From: Escherichia marmotae
Lineage (GTDB): Bacteria > Pseudomonadota > Gammaproteobacteria > Enterobacterales > Enterobacteriaceae
Direction: 5' to 3'
Assembly (NCBI RefSeq): GCF_002900365.1
Contig: NZ_CP025979.1
Location: forward strand, 1,178,001 to 1,242,000
Length of the DNA: 64,000 nucleotides
This document shows, one piece after another, positions 52,124 through 62,376 of this stretch (positions are counted from its first letter, which is position 1; each line of letters opens with the position of its first letter). The translations under genes and the position numbers were made by a program. A model generated the notes under the pieces. That model was not told where the DNA came from and ran no database searches. It saw only the letters and a program-made list of their open reading frames with translations.

Positions 52124-53494
52124 ATGGAATTATCCTCACTGACCGCCGTTTCCCCTGTCGACGGACGCTACGGCGATAAAGTCAGCGCGCTGCGCGGGAT
52201 TTTCAGCGAATATGGTTTGCTGAAATTCCGTGTACAAGTTGAAGTACGTTGGCTGCAAAAACTGGCCGCGCACGCAGCGATCAAGGAAGTTCCTGCTTTT
52301 GCTGCCGACGCAATCGGTTACCTTGATGCAATCGTCGCTAATTTCAGTGAAGAAGATGCGGCGCGAATCAAAACCATTGAGCGTACCACTAACCACGACG
52401 TTAAAGCGGTTGAGTATTTCCTGAAAGAAAAAGTGGCTGAGATCCCAGAACTGCACGCAGTTTCTGAATTTATTCACTTTGCCTGCACCTCAGAAGACAT
52501 CAACAACCTCTCCCACGCATTGATGCTGAAAACCGCGCGTGATGAAGTGATCCTGCCGTACTGGCGTCAACTGATTGACGGCATTAAAGATCTGGCTGTT
52601 CAGTATCGCGATATTCCGCTGCTATCCCGTACCCACGGTCAGCCAGCGACACCGTCAACCATCGGTAAAGAGATGGCTAACGTCGCTTATCGTATGGAGC
52701 GCCAGTTCCGCCAGCTTAATCAGGTGGAAATCCTCGGCAAAATCAACGGCGCGGTCGGTAACTATAATGCCCACATCGCCGCGTATCCGGAAGTTGACTG
52801 GCATCAGTTCAGTGAAGAGTTTGTCACCTCACTGGGTATTCAGTGGAACCCGTACACCACCCAGATTGAACCGCACGACTACATTGCCGAACTGTTTGAT
52901 TGCATCGCGCGCTTTAACACCATTCTGATCGACTTTGACCGTGACGTCTGGGGTTATATCGCCCTTAACCATTTCAAACAGAAAACCATCGCCGGTGAGA
53001 TTGGTTCTTCCACCATGCCGCACAAGGTTAACCCAATCGACTTCGAAAACTCCGAAGGTAACCTGGGGCTTTCCAACGCGGTGTTGCAGCACCTGGCCAG
53101 CAAACTGCCGGTTTCCCGTTGGCAGCGTGACCTGACCGACTCTACCGTGCTACGTAACCTCGGAGTGGGCATCGGTTATGCGCTAATTGCTTACCAGTCC
53201 ACCCTGAAAGGCGTGAGCAAACTGGAAGTGAACCGTGACCATCTGCTGGATGAACTGGATCACAACTGGGAAGTGCTGGCTGAGCCGATCCAGACAGTTA
53301 TGCGTCGCTATGGCATCGAAAAACCGTACGAGAAGCTGAAAGAACTGACTCGCGGTAAACGCGTTGACGCCGAAGGCATGAAGCAATTTATCGACGGTCT
53401 GGCGCTGCCGGAAGAAGAGAAAGCGCGCCTGAAAGCGATGACCCCTGCTAACTACATTGGTCGCGCCATCACAATGGTGGATGAGCTGAAATAA
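52124..53494 (+). CDS. purB: Adenylosuccinate lyase
   Basis: The 456-residue homotetramer catalyses two steps of purine synthesis (SAICAR to AICAR and adenylosuccinate to AMP). The fumarase/aspartase-superfamily signature GSSTMPHKVNP holds the catalytic Ser; the His is in LLSRTHGQPATPS. It is 3 bases after hflD. In E. coli it is regulated by PurR binding inside the coding region, which I did not map. Confidence 0.97.
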   Translation: MELSSLTAVSPVDGRYGDKVSALRGIFSEYGLLKFRVQVEVRWLQKLAAHAAIKEVPAFAADAIGYLDAIVANFSEEDAARIKTIERTTNHDVKAVEYFLKEKVAEIPELHAVSEFIHFACTSEDINNLSHALMLKTARDEVILPYWRQLIDGIKDLAVQYRDIPLLSRTHGQPATPSTIGKEMANVAYRMERQFRQLNQVEILGKINGAVGNYNAHIAAYPEVDWHQFSEEFVTSLGIQWNPYTTQIEPHDYIAELFDCIARFNTILIDFDRDVWGYIALNHFKQKTIAGEIGSSTMPHKVNPIDFENSEGNLGLSNAVLQHLASKLPVSRWQRDLTDSTVLRNLGVGIGYALIAYQSTLKGVSKLEVNRDHLLDELDHNWEVLAEPIQTVMRRYGIEKPYEKLKELTRGKRVDAEGMKQFIDGLALPEEEKARLKAMTPANYIGRAITMVDELK

Positions 53495-53501
53495 CACCCA
53501 T

Positions 53502-53535
53502 ATCAATGCCGGATGGCGATGCTGTCCGGCCTGCT
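53502..53535. repeat. REP element after purB
   Basis: GCCGGATGGCGATGCTGTCCGGC is a short REP palindrome in the purB-phoP gap. Confidence 0.8.
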
Positions 53536-53576
53536 TCTTAAGCTGATCTTTTCCCGTATTATCTCCCCTACCCGCT

Positions 53577-53593
53577 GGTTTAATTAATGTTTA
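53577..53593 (+). promoter_or_regulatory. PhoP box of phoPQ
   Basis: GGTTTA-ATTAA-TGTTTA is a direct repeat matching the PhoP consensus (T/G)GTTTA-N5-(T/G)GTTTA. It lies 61 bases before phoP and explains autoregulation. Confidence 0.92.
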
Positions 53594-53653
53594 CTCCCAT
53601 AAACACATAATCGCGTTACACTATTTTAATAATTAAGACAGGGAGAAATAAAA

Positions 53654-54325
53654 ATGCGCGTACTGGTTGTCGAAGACAATGCGTTGTTACGTCACCATCT
53701 TAAAGTTCAGATTCAGGACGCTGGTCATCAGGTCGATGACGCAGAAGATGCCAAAGAAGCAGATTATTATCTCAATGAACATTTGCCAGATATTGCAATT
53801 GTCGATCTCGGTTTGCCTGACGAAGACGGTCTGTCACTGATCCGCCGCTGGCGCAGCAATGATGTTTCACTGCCGATTCTGGTATTAACCGCCCGTGAAA
53901 GCTGGCAGGACAAAGTCGAAGTATTAAGCGCCGGCGCTGACGATTACGTGACTAAACCGTTTCATATTGAAGAGGTGATGGCGCGGATGCAGGCATTAAT
54001 GCGTCGTAATAGTGGTCTGGCTTCACAGGTTATTTCGCTGCCACCGTTTCAGGTTGATCTTTCCCGCCGTGAACTATCGATTAATGACGAAGTGATCAAA
54101 CTGACCGCGTTTGAATACACCATTATGGAAACGTTGATTCGTAATAATGGCAAAGTGGTCAGCAAAGATTCGTTGATGTTACAACTCTACCCGGACGCCG
54201 AATTGCGGGAAAGCCATACCATTGATGTACTCATGGGGCGTCTGCGCAAAAAAATTCAGGCGCAATATCCGCAAGAAGTGATTACCACCGTTCGCGGCCA
54301 GGGTTATTTGTTCGAATTGCGCTGA
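53654..54325 (+). CDS. phoP: PhoP response regulator
   Basis: The 223-residue OmpR-family regulator controls the Mg2+/antimicrobial-peptide response, lipid A changes and acid stress. The receiver domain has VVEDNALLRHH, the phospho-Asp in IVDLGLPDEDG, and Lys in DYVTKPFHIEE. The C-terminal winged helix spans about 125-223 (RESHTIDVLMGRLRKKI). It overlaps phoQ by one base. Confidence 0.98.
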   Translation: MRVLVVEDNALLRHHLKVQIQDAGHQVDDAEDAKEADYYLNEHLPDIAIVDLGLPDEDGLSLIRRWRSNDVSLPILVLTARESWQDKVEVLSAGADDYVTKPFHIEEVMARMQALMRRNSGLASQVISLPPFQVDLSRRELSINDEVIKLTAFEYTIMETLIRNNGKVVSKDSLMLQLYPDAELRESHTIDVLMGRLRKKIQAQYPQEVITTVRGQGYLFELR

Positions 54326-55785
54326 TGAAAAAATTACTGCGTCTTTTTTTCCCGCTTTCGCTGCGGGTACGTTTTCTGTTAGCGACGGCGGCGGTAGTAC
54401 TGGTGCTTTCGCTGGCCTACGGAATGGTCGCGCTGATCGGTTATAGCGTCAGTTTCGATAAAACCACGTTTCGCCTGTTACGCGGCGAGAGCAATTTGTT
54501 CTATACCCTCGCAAAGTGGGAAAACAATAAGTTGCATGTCGAGTTACCAGAAAATATCGACAAGCAAAGCCCCACCATGACGCTAATTTATGATGAGAAC
54601 GGGCAACTCTTATGGGCGCAGCGTGACGTTCCCTGGCTGATGAAAATGATCCAGCCTGACTGGCTGAAATCAAATGGCTTCCATGAAATCGAAGCGGATG
54701 TTAACGACACCAGCATCTTGCTGAGTGAAGATCATTCGATACAGCAACAGTTACAGGAAGTACGAGAAGATGACGACGACGCAGAGATGACCCACTCGGT
54801 GGCGGTGAACATCTACCCGGCAACGTCGCGGATGCCGAAGTTAACCATTGTGGTGGTGGATACTATTCCGGTGGAGCTTAAAAGTTCCTATATGGTGTGG
54901 AGCTGGTTTGTCTACGTGCTCTCAGCCAACCTGCTGTTAGTGATCCCTCTGTTATGGGTCGCCGCCTGGTGGAGTTTACGCCCCATCGAAGCCCTGGCAA
55001 AAGAAGTCCGCGAACTGGAAGAACATAACCGCGAATTGCTCAACCCAGCCACGACACGAGAACTGACCAGTCTGGTGCGTAACCTGAACCGGCTATTAAA
55101 GAGTGAGCGTGAACGTTACGACAAATACCGCACAACGCTCACCGACCTGACGCACAGCCTGAAAACACCACTGGCGGTACTGCAAAGTACGCTGCGTTCT
55201 TTGCGTAGTGAAAAGATGAGCGTCAGTGATGCTGAGCCGGTAATGCTGGAACAAATCAGCCGTATTTCACAACAAATCGGCTACTACCTGCATCGCGCCA
55301 GTATGCGCGGTGGAACGCTGCTTAGCCGCGAACTGCATCCCGTTGCCCCGTTACTGGACAATCTCACCTCGGCGCTGAACAAAGTGTATCAGCGTAAAGG
55401 GGTCAATATTTCTCTCGATATTTCGCCAGAAATCAGTTTTGTTGGCGAGCAGAATGACTTTGTCGAAGTGATGGGCAACGTACTGGATAACGCCTGTAAA
55501 TACTGTCTTGAGTTCGTGGAAATTTCAGCGAGACAAACCGAAGATCATCTCTATATTGTGGTCGAGGATGACGGCCCGGGAATTCCATTAAGCAAGCGTG
55601 AAGTCATTTTCGACCGCGGCCAACGTATAGATACTTTGCGTCCCGGACAAGGTGTTGGTCTGGCTGTCGCCCGTGAAATTACCGAGCAATACGACGGAAA
55701 AATCATCGCCGGAGAGAGTATGCTCGGCGGCGCACGAATGGAGGTCATTTTTGGTCGCCAGCATTCTGCACCAAAGGGTGAATAA
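54325..55785 (+). CDS. phoQ: PhoQ sensor kinase
   Basis: The 486-residue sensor has two transmembrane helices (about 17-43 and 194-216) around a periplasmic PAS-like domain with the acidic Mg2+-binding patch EDDDDAE near 148-154. HAMP and dimerisation domains follow. The phospho-His is in LTDLTHSLKTPLA, and ATPase boxes are NVLDNACKYC, DDGPGIP and GQGVGLAVAREI. Frame is intact. Follows phoP with one-base overlap. Confidence 0.98.
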   Translation: MKKLLRLFFPLSLRVRFLLATAAVVLVLSLAYGMVALIGYSVSFDKTTFRLLRGESNLFYTLAKWENNKLHVELPENIDKQSPTMTLIYDENGQLLWAQRDVPWLMKMIQPDWLKSNGFHEIEADVNDTSILLSEDHSIQQQLQEVREDDDDAEMTHSVAVNIYPATSRMPKLTIVVVDTIPVELKSSYMVWSWFVYVLSANLLLVIPLLWVAAWWSLRPIEALAKEVRELEEHNRELLNPATTRELTSLVRNLNRLLKSERERYDKYRTTLTDLTHSLKTPLAVLQSTLRSLRSEKMSVSDAEPVMLEQISRISQQIGYYLHRASMRGGTLLSRELHPVAPLLDNLTSALNKVYQRKGVNISLDISPEISFVGEQNDFVEVMGNVLDNACKYCLEFVEISARQTEDHLYIVVEDDGPGIPLSKREVIFDRGQRIDTLRPGQGVGLAVAREITEQYDGKIIAGESMLGGARMEVIFGRQHSAPKGE

Positions 55786-55860
55786 ATATGCCCTTTCTTC
55801 ACGCATTACGTTAAGCATCCGTTATAATCGGTTGCAGATACCCGCCTATGGACGCTTAAT

Positions 55861-56982
55861 ATGGAATACCAACTTACCCTTAACTGGCCCGATTTTCTTA
55901 AACGCCACTGGCAGAAACGTCCGGTGGTGTTAAAACGCGGCTTTAATAATTTTATTGACCCGATCTCTCCAGACGAGCTGGCAGGTCTGGCAATGGAAAC
56001 GGAAGTCGACAGTCGGCTGGTCAGTCATCAGGATGGCAAATGGCAGGTCAGCCACGGTCCATTCGAAAGCTACGATCATCTCGGTGAGACCAACTGGTCA
56101 TTGCTGGTGCAGGCAGTGAATCACTGGCATGAGCCAACCGCCGCGCTGATGCGTCCGTTCCGTGAATTACCAGACTGGCGCATTGACGACCTGATGATCT
56201 CATTTTCCGTACCTGGCGGCGGCGTCGGTCCACATCTCGATCAGTACGACGTTTTTATTATTCAGGGCACCGGTCGTCGTCGTTGGCGGGTGGGTGAAAA
56301 GCTGCAGATGAAGCAACACTGCCCGCATCCGGATCTGCTACAGGTCGAGCCGTTTGAAGCAATTATCGACGAAGAACTGGAGCCAGGCGATATTCTTTAT
56401 ATTCCGCCAGGATTCCCGCACGAAGGCTACGCGCTGGAAAATGCGATGAACTATTCTGTCGGTTTTCGTGCACCGAATACGCGGGAGCTGATCAGCGGTT
56501 TTGCCGATTATGTTCTGCAACGTGAGCTGGGCGGTAATTATTACAGTGATCCGGATATCCCTCCTCGCGCCCATCCGGCGGACGTTCTGCCGCAGGAGAT
56601 GGATAAACTGCGTGAGATGATGCTTGAATTGATCAACCAGCCAGAACACTTTAAACAGTGGTTTGGCGAGTTTATCTCCCAGTCACGGCATGAACTGGAT
56701 ATCGCTCCGCCAGAACCGCCTTATCAACCGGATGAAATATACGACGCGCTGAAACAAGGTGATGTACTGGTACGTCTGGGTGGTCTGCGCGTGTTGCGTA
56801 TTGGTGATGAAGTATATGCTAATGGTGAAAAGATCGATTCTCCACACCGTCCGGCGCTGGAGGCACTCGCCAGCAATATTGCTCTGACCGCCGAGAATTT
56901 TGGCGATGCGCTGGAAGATCCATCGTTCCTCGCTATGCTCGCGGCGCTGGTCAATAGCGGGTATTGGTTCTTCGAAGGATAA
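55861..56982 (+). CDS. roxA: RoxA (YcfD), ribosomal protein arginine hydroxylase
   Basis: The 373-residue 2-oxoglutarate/Fe(II) oxygenase hydroxylates Arg81 of ribosomal protein uL16. The JmjC-type metal triad is His-x-Asp in GVGPHLDQYDVF and His in PPGFPHEGYAL. A dimerisation and winged-helix C-terminal domain follows. It lies 75 bases after phoQ. Confidence 0.96.
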   Translation: MEYQLTLNWPDFLKRHWQKRPVVLKRGFNNFIDPISPDELAGLAMETEVDSRLVSHQDGKWQVSHGPFESYDHLGETNWSLLVQAVNHWHEPTAALMRPFRELPDWRIDDLMISFSVPGGGVGPHLDQYDVFIIQGTGRRRWRVGEKLQMKQHCPHPDLLQVEPFEAIIDEELEPGDILYIPPGFPHEGYALENAMNYSVGFRAPNTRELISGFADYVLQRELGGNYYSDPDIPPRAHPADVLPQEMDKLREMMLELINQPEHFKQWFGEFISQSRHELDIAPPEPPYQPDEIYDALKQGDVLVRLGGLRVLRIGDEVYANGEKIDSPHRPALEALASNIALTAENFGDALEDPSFLAMLAALVNSGYWFFEG

Positions 56983-56992
56983 GTTTGAATCT

Positions 56993-57026
56993 AAGCCGGA
57001 TGCGGCATCACATGCCGCATCCCTTT
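56993..57026. repeat. REP-like hairpin between roxA and pepT
   Basis: GCCGGATGCGGCATC-ACA-TGCCGCATCC is a REP hairpin followed by TTTT, probably the shared end of the convergent roxA and pepT. Confidence 0.8.
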
Positions 57027-57030
57027 TCGC

Positions 57031-58257
57031 TTACTTCCGTTGTGCCGTTAACTCGGCAATACGCACGATCACCTGTACCGCTTTTTCCATTCCTTCCAGG
57101 GTCACAAACTCATGTTTACCATGATAGTTATAACCGCCAGTAAACAGGTTCGGGCACGGCAATCCCATAAATGACAACTGTGCACCGTCGGTGCCGCCAC
57201 GGATCGGTTTCAGATCCGGTTCAATATCGCAATCGCGCATCGCCTGCTGGGCGATATCAAGAATATGCGGATGCTCAACGATTTTCTCGCGCATATTGTA
57301 GTAGCTGTCTTCAATCACCAGTTCAATGTAGCAGTCAGGGTGTAGCCCTTTACCCACTTTCTTGGCAATTTCCATCATCTTACGTTTACGCGCTTCAAAC
57401 TGTTTACGGTCGAAATCACGAATGATGTAGTGCATATCGGTACGCTCAACGGTGCCTTTCATGCTCGTCAGGTGATAAAAACCTTCATAACCTTCGGTAG
57501 TTTCCGGGCTTTCATCCGCCGGAACTTCCGCATGAATGCGTGCTGCCAGTGACAGCGCATTAACCATCACGCCTTTTGCCGAGCCAGGGTGAACGTTGTT
57601 GCCGACTATTTTGATATTCACCGATGCGGCATTAAAGTTTTCAAACTCCAGTTCACCTACGCCACCGCCATCAACGGTATAAGCCCAACGAGCATCAAAG
57701 GCTTCAACATCAAAGTGTTTTGCCCCTTTGCCCACCTCTTCATCTGGCGTAAAGGCGATGCGAATATCGCCGTGTGGAATGTTTTTCTGCTGCAATACTG
57801 CCAGCGCGGTCATGATTTCTGCGATACCCGCTTTATCATCTGCACCTAACAAGGTTTTACCATCGGTGGTGATCAACGTCTGCCCCAATAGTTGATGCAG
57901 AACCGGGAACATCACCGGTGATAAGACTTCATCACCGATACCCAGCGCGATGTCACCACCGCGATAGTTTTCAACAATTTGCGGATTTACATTTTTACCG
58001 CTGCAATCCGGAGAGGTATCCACATGAGAAATAAAGCCAATCGCCGGAATATCGCCTGGAACGTTAGCCGGTAACGTCGCCATCAATGTGCCCTTCTCAC
58101 TTAAGGTCACATTGATAAGCCCCATCTCTTCAAGCTGATCTTTCAACAGATGCAATAACTTCCACTGGCCTTCCGTGCTGGGAACCTGTCTCACCCCCGC
58201 TTTTGATTGGGTATCCAGAGATACGTAGTTCAAAAAACGCTCAAGTAGTTTATCCAT
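57031..58257 (-). CDS. pepT: Peptidase T
   Basis: The 408-residue dizinc M20B tripeptidase cleaves N-terminal residues from tripeptides. Metal and catalytic residues are in IGFISHVDTSPD, LLGADDKAGIAE and FTPDEEVGKG, with YNYHGKHEFV near the end. Start at 58257 (MDKLLERFLN) is the known one. It is divergent from potA; FNR/anaerobic control is known in enterics but no site was mapped here. Confidence 0.97.
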   Translation of the reverse strand: MDKLLERFLNYVSLDTQSKAGVRQVPSTEGQWKLLHLLKDQLEEMGLINVTLSEKGTLMATLPANVPGDIPAIGFISHVDTSPDCSGKNVNPQIVENYRGGDIALGIGDEVLSPVMFPVLHQLLGQTLITTDGKTLLGADDKAGIAEIMTALAVLQQKNIPHGDIRIAFTPDEEVGKGAKHFDVEAFDARWAYTVDGGGVGELEFENFNAASVNIKIVGNNVHPGSAKGVMVNALSLAARIHAEVPADESPETTEGYEGFYHLTSMKGTVERTDMHYIIRDFDRKQFEARKRKMMEIAKKVGKGLHPDCYIELVIEDSYYNMREKIVEHPHILDIAQQAMRDCDIEPDLKPIRGGTDGAQLSFMGLPCPNLFTGGYNYHGKHEFVTLEGMEKAVQVIVRIAELTAQRK

Positions 58258-58506
58258 GTAGTCACCCTCACTTTTCGTGACAACATTATTAAGAAGCAAG
58301 AAAAGACAAATATTGCGTCAGGTCACTTTTACCCCTGCAAGCGGGAATATTTATCAACATTACCTTAATCAATATAAAGCTAAGCCAGTAATTCACAACA
58401 AGGATTGGCGATTACGATGGTTTGCCGTAGAATTACCGCCCTCATTAAGAGTCACCAAGGTGGTTAACCACAAACCCCGCATCGGTAAGCCATCCGTTGC
58501 GTTTAC

Positions 58507-59643
58507 ATGGGACAGAGTAAAAAATTGAATAAACAACCGAGTTCGCTTTCACCGCTGGTGCAATTGGCGGGAATTCGCAAATGTTTTGATGGTAAAGAAG
58601 TCATTCCCCAGTTGGATCTGACTATCAACAATGGCGAGTTCCTTACGCTGCTTGGCCCTTCTGGCTGCGGTAAAACAACCGTTCTTCGCCTGATTGCAGG
58701 TCTGGAAACTGTTGATTCTGGACGCATCATGCTGGATAACGAGGACATCACCTACGTTCCGGCGGAAAACCGCTATGTGAACACCGTTTTCCAAAGCTAC
58801 GCGCTATTCCCCCACATGACCGTGTTCGAAAATGTGGCCTTTGGCTTGCGTATGCAAAAAACCCCCGCTGCTGAAATTACGCCTCGCGTGATGGAGGCTC
58901 TGCGGATGGTGCAACTGGAGACCTTCGCTCAACGCAAACCTCATCAACTCTCTGGCGGTCAACAGCAACGCGTAGCCATTGCCCGCGCGGTGGTTAACAA
59001 GCCTCGCCTGTTGCTGCTGGATGAATCGCTCTCCGCGCTGGATTACAAACTGCGTAAACAGATGCAGAACGAGCTGAAAGCTTTACAGCGTAAGCTTGGC
59101 ATTACTTTCGTTTTCGTCACCCACGATCAGGAAGAAGCGCTCACCATGTCGGACAGAATTGTGGTGATGCGCGATGGTCGCATTGAACAAGACGGCACGC
59201 CGCGTGAAATTTACGAAGAGCCGAAAAACTTGTTTGTTGCCGGATTCATTGGCGAAATCAATATGTTCAACGCCACGGTGATCGAGCGTCTCGACGAACA
59301 ACGCGTACGAGCCAACGTTGAAGGCCGCGAATGTAATATCTACGTTAACTTCGCTGTTGAACCAGGGCAAAAGTTGCATGTTTTGCTGCGCCCGGAAGAC
59401 TTACGCGTTGACGAAATCAACGATGACAACCACGTCGAAGGGCTGATTGGCTACGTTCGCGAACGCAACTACAAAGGTATGACGCTGGAATCAGTTGTCG
59501 AACTGGAAAATGGCAAGATGGTGATGGTCAGCGAATTCTTTAATGAAGACGATCCTGACTTTGACCACTCTCTCGACCAGAAAATGGCCATTAATTGGGT
59601 AGAAAGCTGGGAGGTTGTACTGGCTGATGAAGAACACAAGTAA
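58507..59643 (+). CDS. potA: PotA, spermidine/putrescine transporter ATPase
   Basis: The 378-residue ABC ATPase has Walker A GPSGCGKTT, signature LSGGQQQRVAIA, Walker B LLLLDESLSA, switch His in VTHDQEEAL, and a C-terminal TOBE regulatory domain (from about 250). It energises spermidine uptake and is feedback inhibited by spermidine. First gene of potABCD; its stop overlaps the potB start by 17 bases. Confidence 0.97.
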   Translation: MGQSKKLNKQPSSLSPLVQLAGIRKCFDGKEVIPQLDLTINNGEFLTLLGPSGCGKTTVLRLIAGLETVDSGRIMLDNEDITYVPAENRYVNTVFQSYALFPHMTVFENVAFGLRMQKTPAAEITPRVMEALRMVQLETFAQRKPHQLSGGQQQRVAIARAVVNKPRLLLLDESLSALDYKLRKQMQNELKALQRKLGITFVFVTHDQEEALTMSDRIVVMRDGRIEQDGTPREIYEEPKNLFVAGFIGEINMFNATVIERLDEQRVRANVEGRECNIYVNFAVEPGQKLHVLLRPEDLRVDEINDDNHVEGLIGYVRERNYKGMTLESVVELENGKMVMVSEFFNEDDPDFDHSLDQKMAINWVESWEVVLADEEHK

Positions 59644-60484
59644 GTTCCAGAATGTAGTGATTGTCACTATTGTCGGTTGGCTTGTGTTGTTTGTCTTTCT
59701 GCCCAACCTGATGATCATTGGCACCAGCTTTTTGACCCGCGACGACGCCAGTTTCGTCAAAATGGTTTTTACGCTGGAGAACTACGCCCGTCTGCTCGAT
59801 CCGCTCTATTTTGAAGTGCTGCTGCACTCACTGAATATGGCGCTGATCGCGACTATAGCCTGCCTGGTGCTGGGCTACCCGTTTGCCTGGTTTCTGGCTA
59901 AACTGCCACACAAGGTGCGTCCGCTGTTACTGTTTCTGTTGATTGTGCCGTTCTGGACCAACTCACTGATTCGTATCTATGGCCTGAAAATTTTCCTCAG
60001 CACCAAAGGCTATCTCAACGAGTTCTTGCTGTGGCTGGGCGTTATTGATACCCCAATTCGCATCATGTTCACCCCCAGCGCGGTGATTATCGGTCTGGTA
60101 TATATCCTGTTGCCGTTTATGGTGATGCCACTTTATTCCAGTATTGAAAAGCTGGATAAACCATTGCTGGAAGCGGCTCGCGATCTCGGTGCCAGCAAGT
60201 TGCAGACTTTTATCCGCATCATCATCCCACTGACCATGCCGGGGATTATTGCCGGATGTCTGTTGGTGATGCTGCCAGCAATGGGCCTGTTCTATGTTTC
60301 TGACCTGATGGGCGGTGCGAAAAACCTGCTGATCGGTAACGTCATCAAAGTGCAGTTCCTCAACATTCGCGACTGGCCGTTTGGTGCCGCGACCAGTATT
60401 ACCCTGACTATCGTAATGGGTCTGATGCTGCTGGTTTACTGGCGCGCTTCTCGTTTGCTGAACAAGAAGGTGGAACTCGAATGA
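59627..60484 (+). CDS. potB: PotB, spermidine/putrescine permease
   Basis: The 285-residue six-helix permease of the MetI-like family has the EAA loop EAARDLGASKLQTFIRI. It pairs with PotC. The start at 59627 (MKNTSKFQNV) overlaps potA. Length is normal. Confidence 0.95.
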   Translation: MKNTSKFQNVVIVTIVGWLVLFVFLPNLMIIGTSFLTRDDASFVKMVFTLENYARLLDPLYFEVLLHSLNMALIATIACLVLGYPFAWFLAKLPHKVRPLLLFLLIVPFWTNSLIRIYGLKIFLSTKGYLNEFLLWLGVIDTPIRIMFTPSAVIIGLVYILLPFMVMPLYSSIEKLDKPLLEAARDLGASKLQTFIRIIIPLTMPGIIAGCLLVMLPAMGLFYVSDLMGGAKNLLIGNVIKVQFLNIRDWPFGAATSITLTIVMGLMLLVYWRASRLLNKKVELE

Positions 60485-61275
60485 TCGGTCGACTGCTCCG
60501 CGGCGGTTTTATGACCGCTATCTATGCGTACCTGTATATTCCAATCATCATTTTGATTGTGAACTCCTTTAACAGCTCGCGCTTTGGCATCAACTGGCAG
60601 GGTTTTACCACCAAATGGTATAGCCTGCTGATGAACAACGATAGTCTGTTACAAGCAGCGCAACATTCACTGACGATGGCGGTGTTTTCAGCGACATTCG
60701 CTACGCTTATTGGCTCACTGACGGCTGTTGCGCTGTACCGCTATCGCTTCCGCGGTAAGCCGTTCGTTAGCGGGATGCTGTTTGTGGTAATGATGTCGCC
60801 AGATATCGTGATGGCGATTTCCCTGCTGGTGCTGTTTATGCTGCTGGGTATTCAGCTTGGCTTCTGGTCGCTGCTGTTCTCACACATTACCTTCTGCCTG
60901 CCATTTGTGGTGGTGACGGTGTATTCGCGTCTGAAAGGCTTTGATGTGCGGATGCTGGAAGCAGCGAAAGATCTCGGTGCCAGCGAGTTCACCATTCTGC
61001 GGAAAATCATTCTGCCACTGGCAATGCCAGCGGTGGCGGCGGGTTGGGTGTTAAGCTTTACCCTGTCCATGGACGATGTGGTAGTTTCGTCGTTTGTCAC
61101 CGGGCCGAGCTATGAAATTCTGCCGTTAAAAATTTATTCGATGGTCAAAGTCGGCGTATCGCCGGAAGTTAACGCGCTGGCAACCATTTTACTGGTGCTG
61201 TCGCTGGTGATGGTGATTGCCAGCCAGCTTATTGCTCGTGATAAAACGAAAGGTAACACAGGGGACGTTAAATGA
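60481..61275 (+). CDS. potC: PotC, spermidine/putrescine permease
   Basis: The 264-residue six-helix permease has the EAA loop EAAKDLGASEFTILRKI. It overlaps potB and potD by 4 bases (ATGA) each, so translation is coupled along the operon. Confidence 0.96.
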   Translation: MIGRLLRGGFMTAIYAYLYIPIIILIVNSFNSSRFGINWQGFTTKWYSLLMNNDSLLQAAQHSLTMAVFSATFATLIGSLTAVALYRYRFRGKPFVSGMLFVVMMSPDIVMAISLLVLFMLLGIQLGFWSLLFSHITFCLPFVVVTVYSRLKGFDVRMLEAAKDLGASEFTILRKIILPLAMPAVAAGWVLSFTLSMDDVVVSSFVTGPSYEILPLKIYSMVKVGVSPEVNALATILLVLSLVMVIASQLIARDKTKGNTGDVK

Positions 61276-62318
61276 AAAAATGGTCACGCCACCTGCTCGC
61301 GGCGGGTGCTCTGGCACTGGGCATGAGCGCCGCTCACGCCGATGACAACAACACGCTGTATTTCTACAACTGGACCGAGTACGTACCGCCAGGACTGCTG
61401 GAACAGTTCACTAAAGAAACCGGCATTAAAGTTATCTATTCGACTTATGAGTCGAATGAAACCATGTACGCCAAGCTGAAAACGTACAAAGACGGTGCTT
61501 ATGACCTGGTGGTTCCTTCAACCTATTACGTCGATAAAATGCGTAAAGAAGGGATGATCCAGAAGATCGACAAGTCGAAGTTAACGAACTTCAGCAACCT
61601 CGATCCAGAAATGCTCAACAAGCCATTTGACCCGAATAACGATTACTCCATTCCGTATATCTGGGGCGCGACGGCGATTGGCGTTAACGGTGATGCGGTT
61701 GATCCGAAATCCGTGACGAGCTGGGCCGATTTGTGGAAGCCTGAATACAAAGGCAGCCTGCTGCTGACCGACGACGCCCGTGAAGTGTTCCAGATGGCAC
61801 TGCGTAAGCTGGGTTATTCTGGCAACACCACCGATCCGAAAGAGATTGAAGCCGCGTATAACGAGCTGAAAAAGCTGATGCCAAACGTAGCGGCGTTTAA
61901 CTCCGATAACCCGGCTAACCCGTACATGGAAGGCGAAGTTAACCTCGGCATGATCTGGAACGGTTCTGCTTTCGTTGCCCGTCAGGCAGGCACGCCAATT
62001 GACGTGGTCTGGCCGAAAGAAGGCGGCATTTTCTGGATGGACAGCCTGGCTATTCCAGCAAATGCCAAAAACAAAGAAGGCGCGCTGAAACTGATCAACT
62101 TCCTGCTACGTCCGGATGTGGCAAAACAGGTTGCGGAAACTATTGGTTATCCAACACCAAACCTCGCCGCACGTAAACTGTTAAGCCCGGAAGTGGCGAA
62201 CGACAAGACCCTCTATCCGGATGCCGAAACCATCAAAAATGGCGAATGGCAGAGTGACGTTGGCTCAGCCAGCAGCATTTATGAAGAGTATTATCAGAAG
62301 CTGAAAGCAGGACGTTAA
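61272..62318 (+). CDS. potD: PotD, periplasmic spermidine/putrescine-binding protein
   Basis: The 348-residue precursor has a signal peptide ending AAHADD and a family-1 extracellular solute-binding fold. Polyamine-contacting residues of the E. coli protein lie in LYFYNWTEYVP, YESNETMY and the acidic pockets near PYIWGATAIG. Last gene of potABCD; a terminator follows. Confidence 0.97.
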   Translation: MKKWSRHLLAAGALALGMSAAHADDNNTLYFYNWTEYVPPGLLEQFTKETGIKVIYSTYESNETMYAKLKTYKDGAYDLVVPSTYYVDKMRKEGMIQKIDKSKLTNFSNLDPEMLNKPFDPNNDYSIPYIWGATAIGVNGDAVDPKSVTSWADLWKPEYKGSLLLTDDAREVFQMALRKLGYSGNTTDPKEIEAAYNELKKLMPNVAAFNSDNPANPYMEGEVNLGMIWNGSAFVARQAGTPIDVVWPKEGGIFWMDSLAIPANAKNKEGALKLINFLLRPDVAKQVAETIGYPTPNLAARKLLSPEVANDKTLYPDAETIKNGEWQSDVGSASSIYEEYYQKLKAGR

Positions 62319-62326
62319 TTCAGCAA

Positions 62327-62357
62327 GCGGGCGGAGTTATTACCGCCCGCTTTTTTA
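62327..62357 (+). terminator. Terminator of potABCD
   Basis: GCGGGCGG-AGTTATTA-CCGCCCGC is followed by seven T. Confidence 0.92.
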
Positions 62358-62376
62358 TTAAGCAAGGATGTTGCTT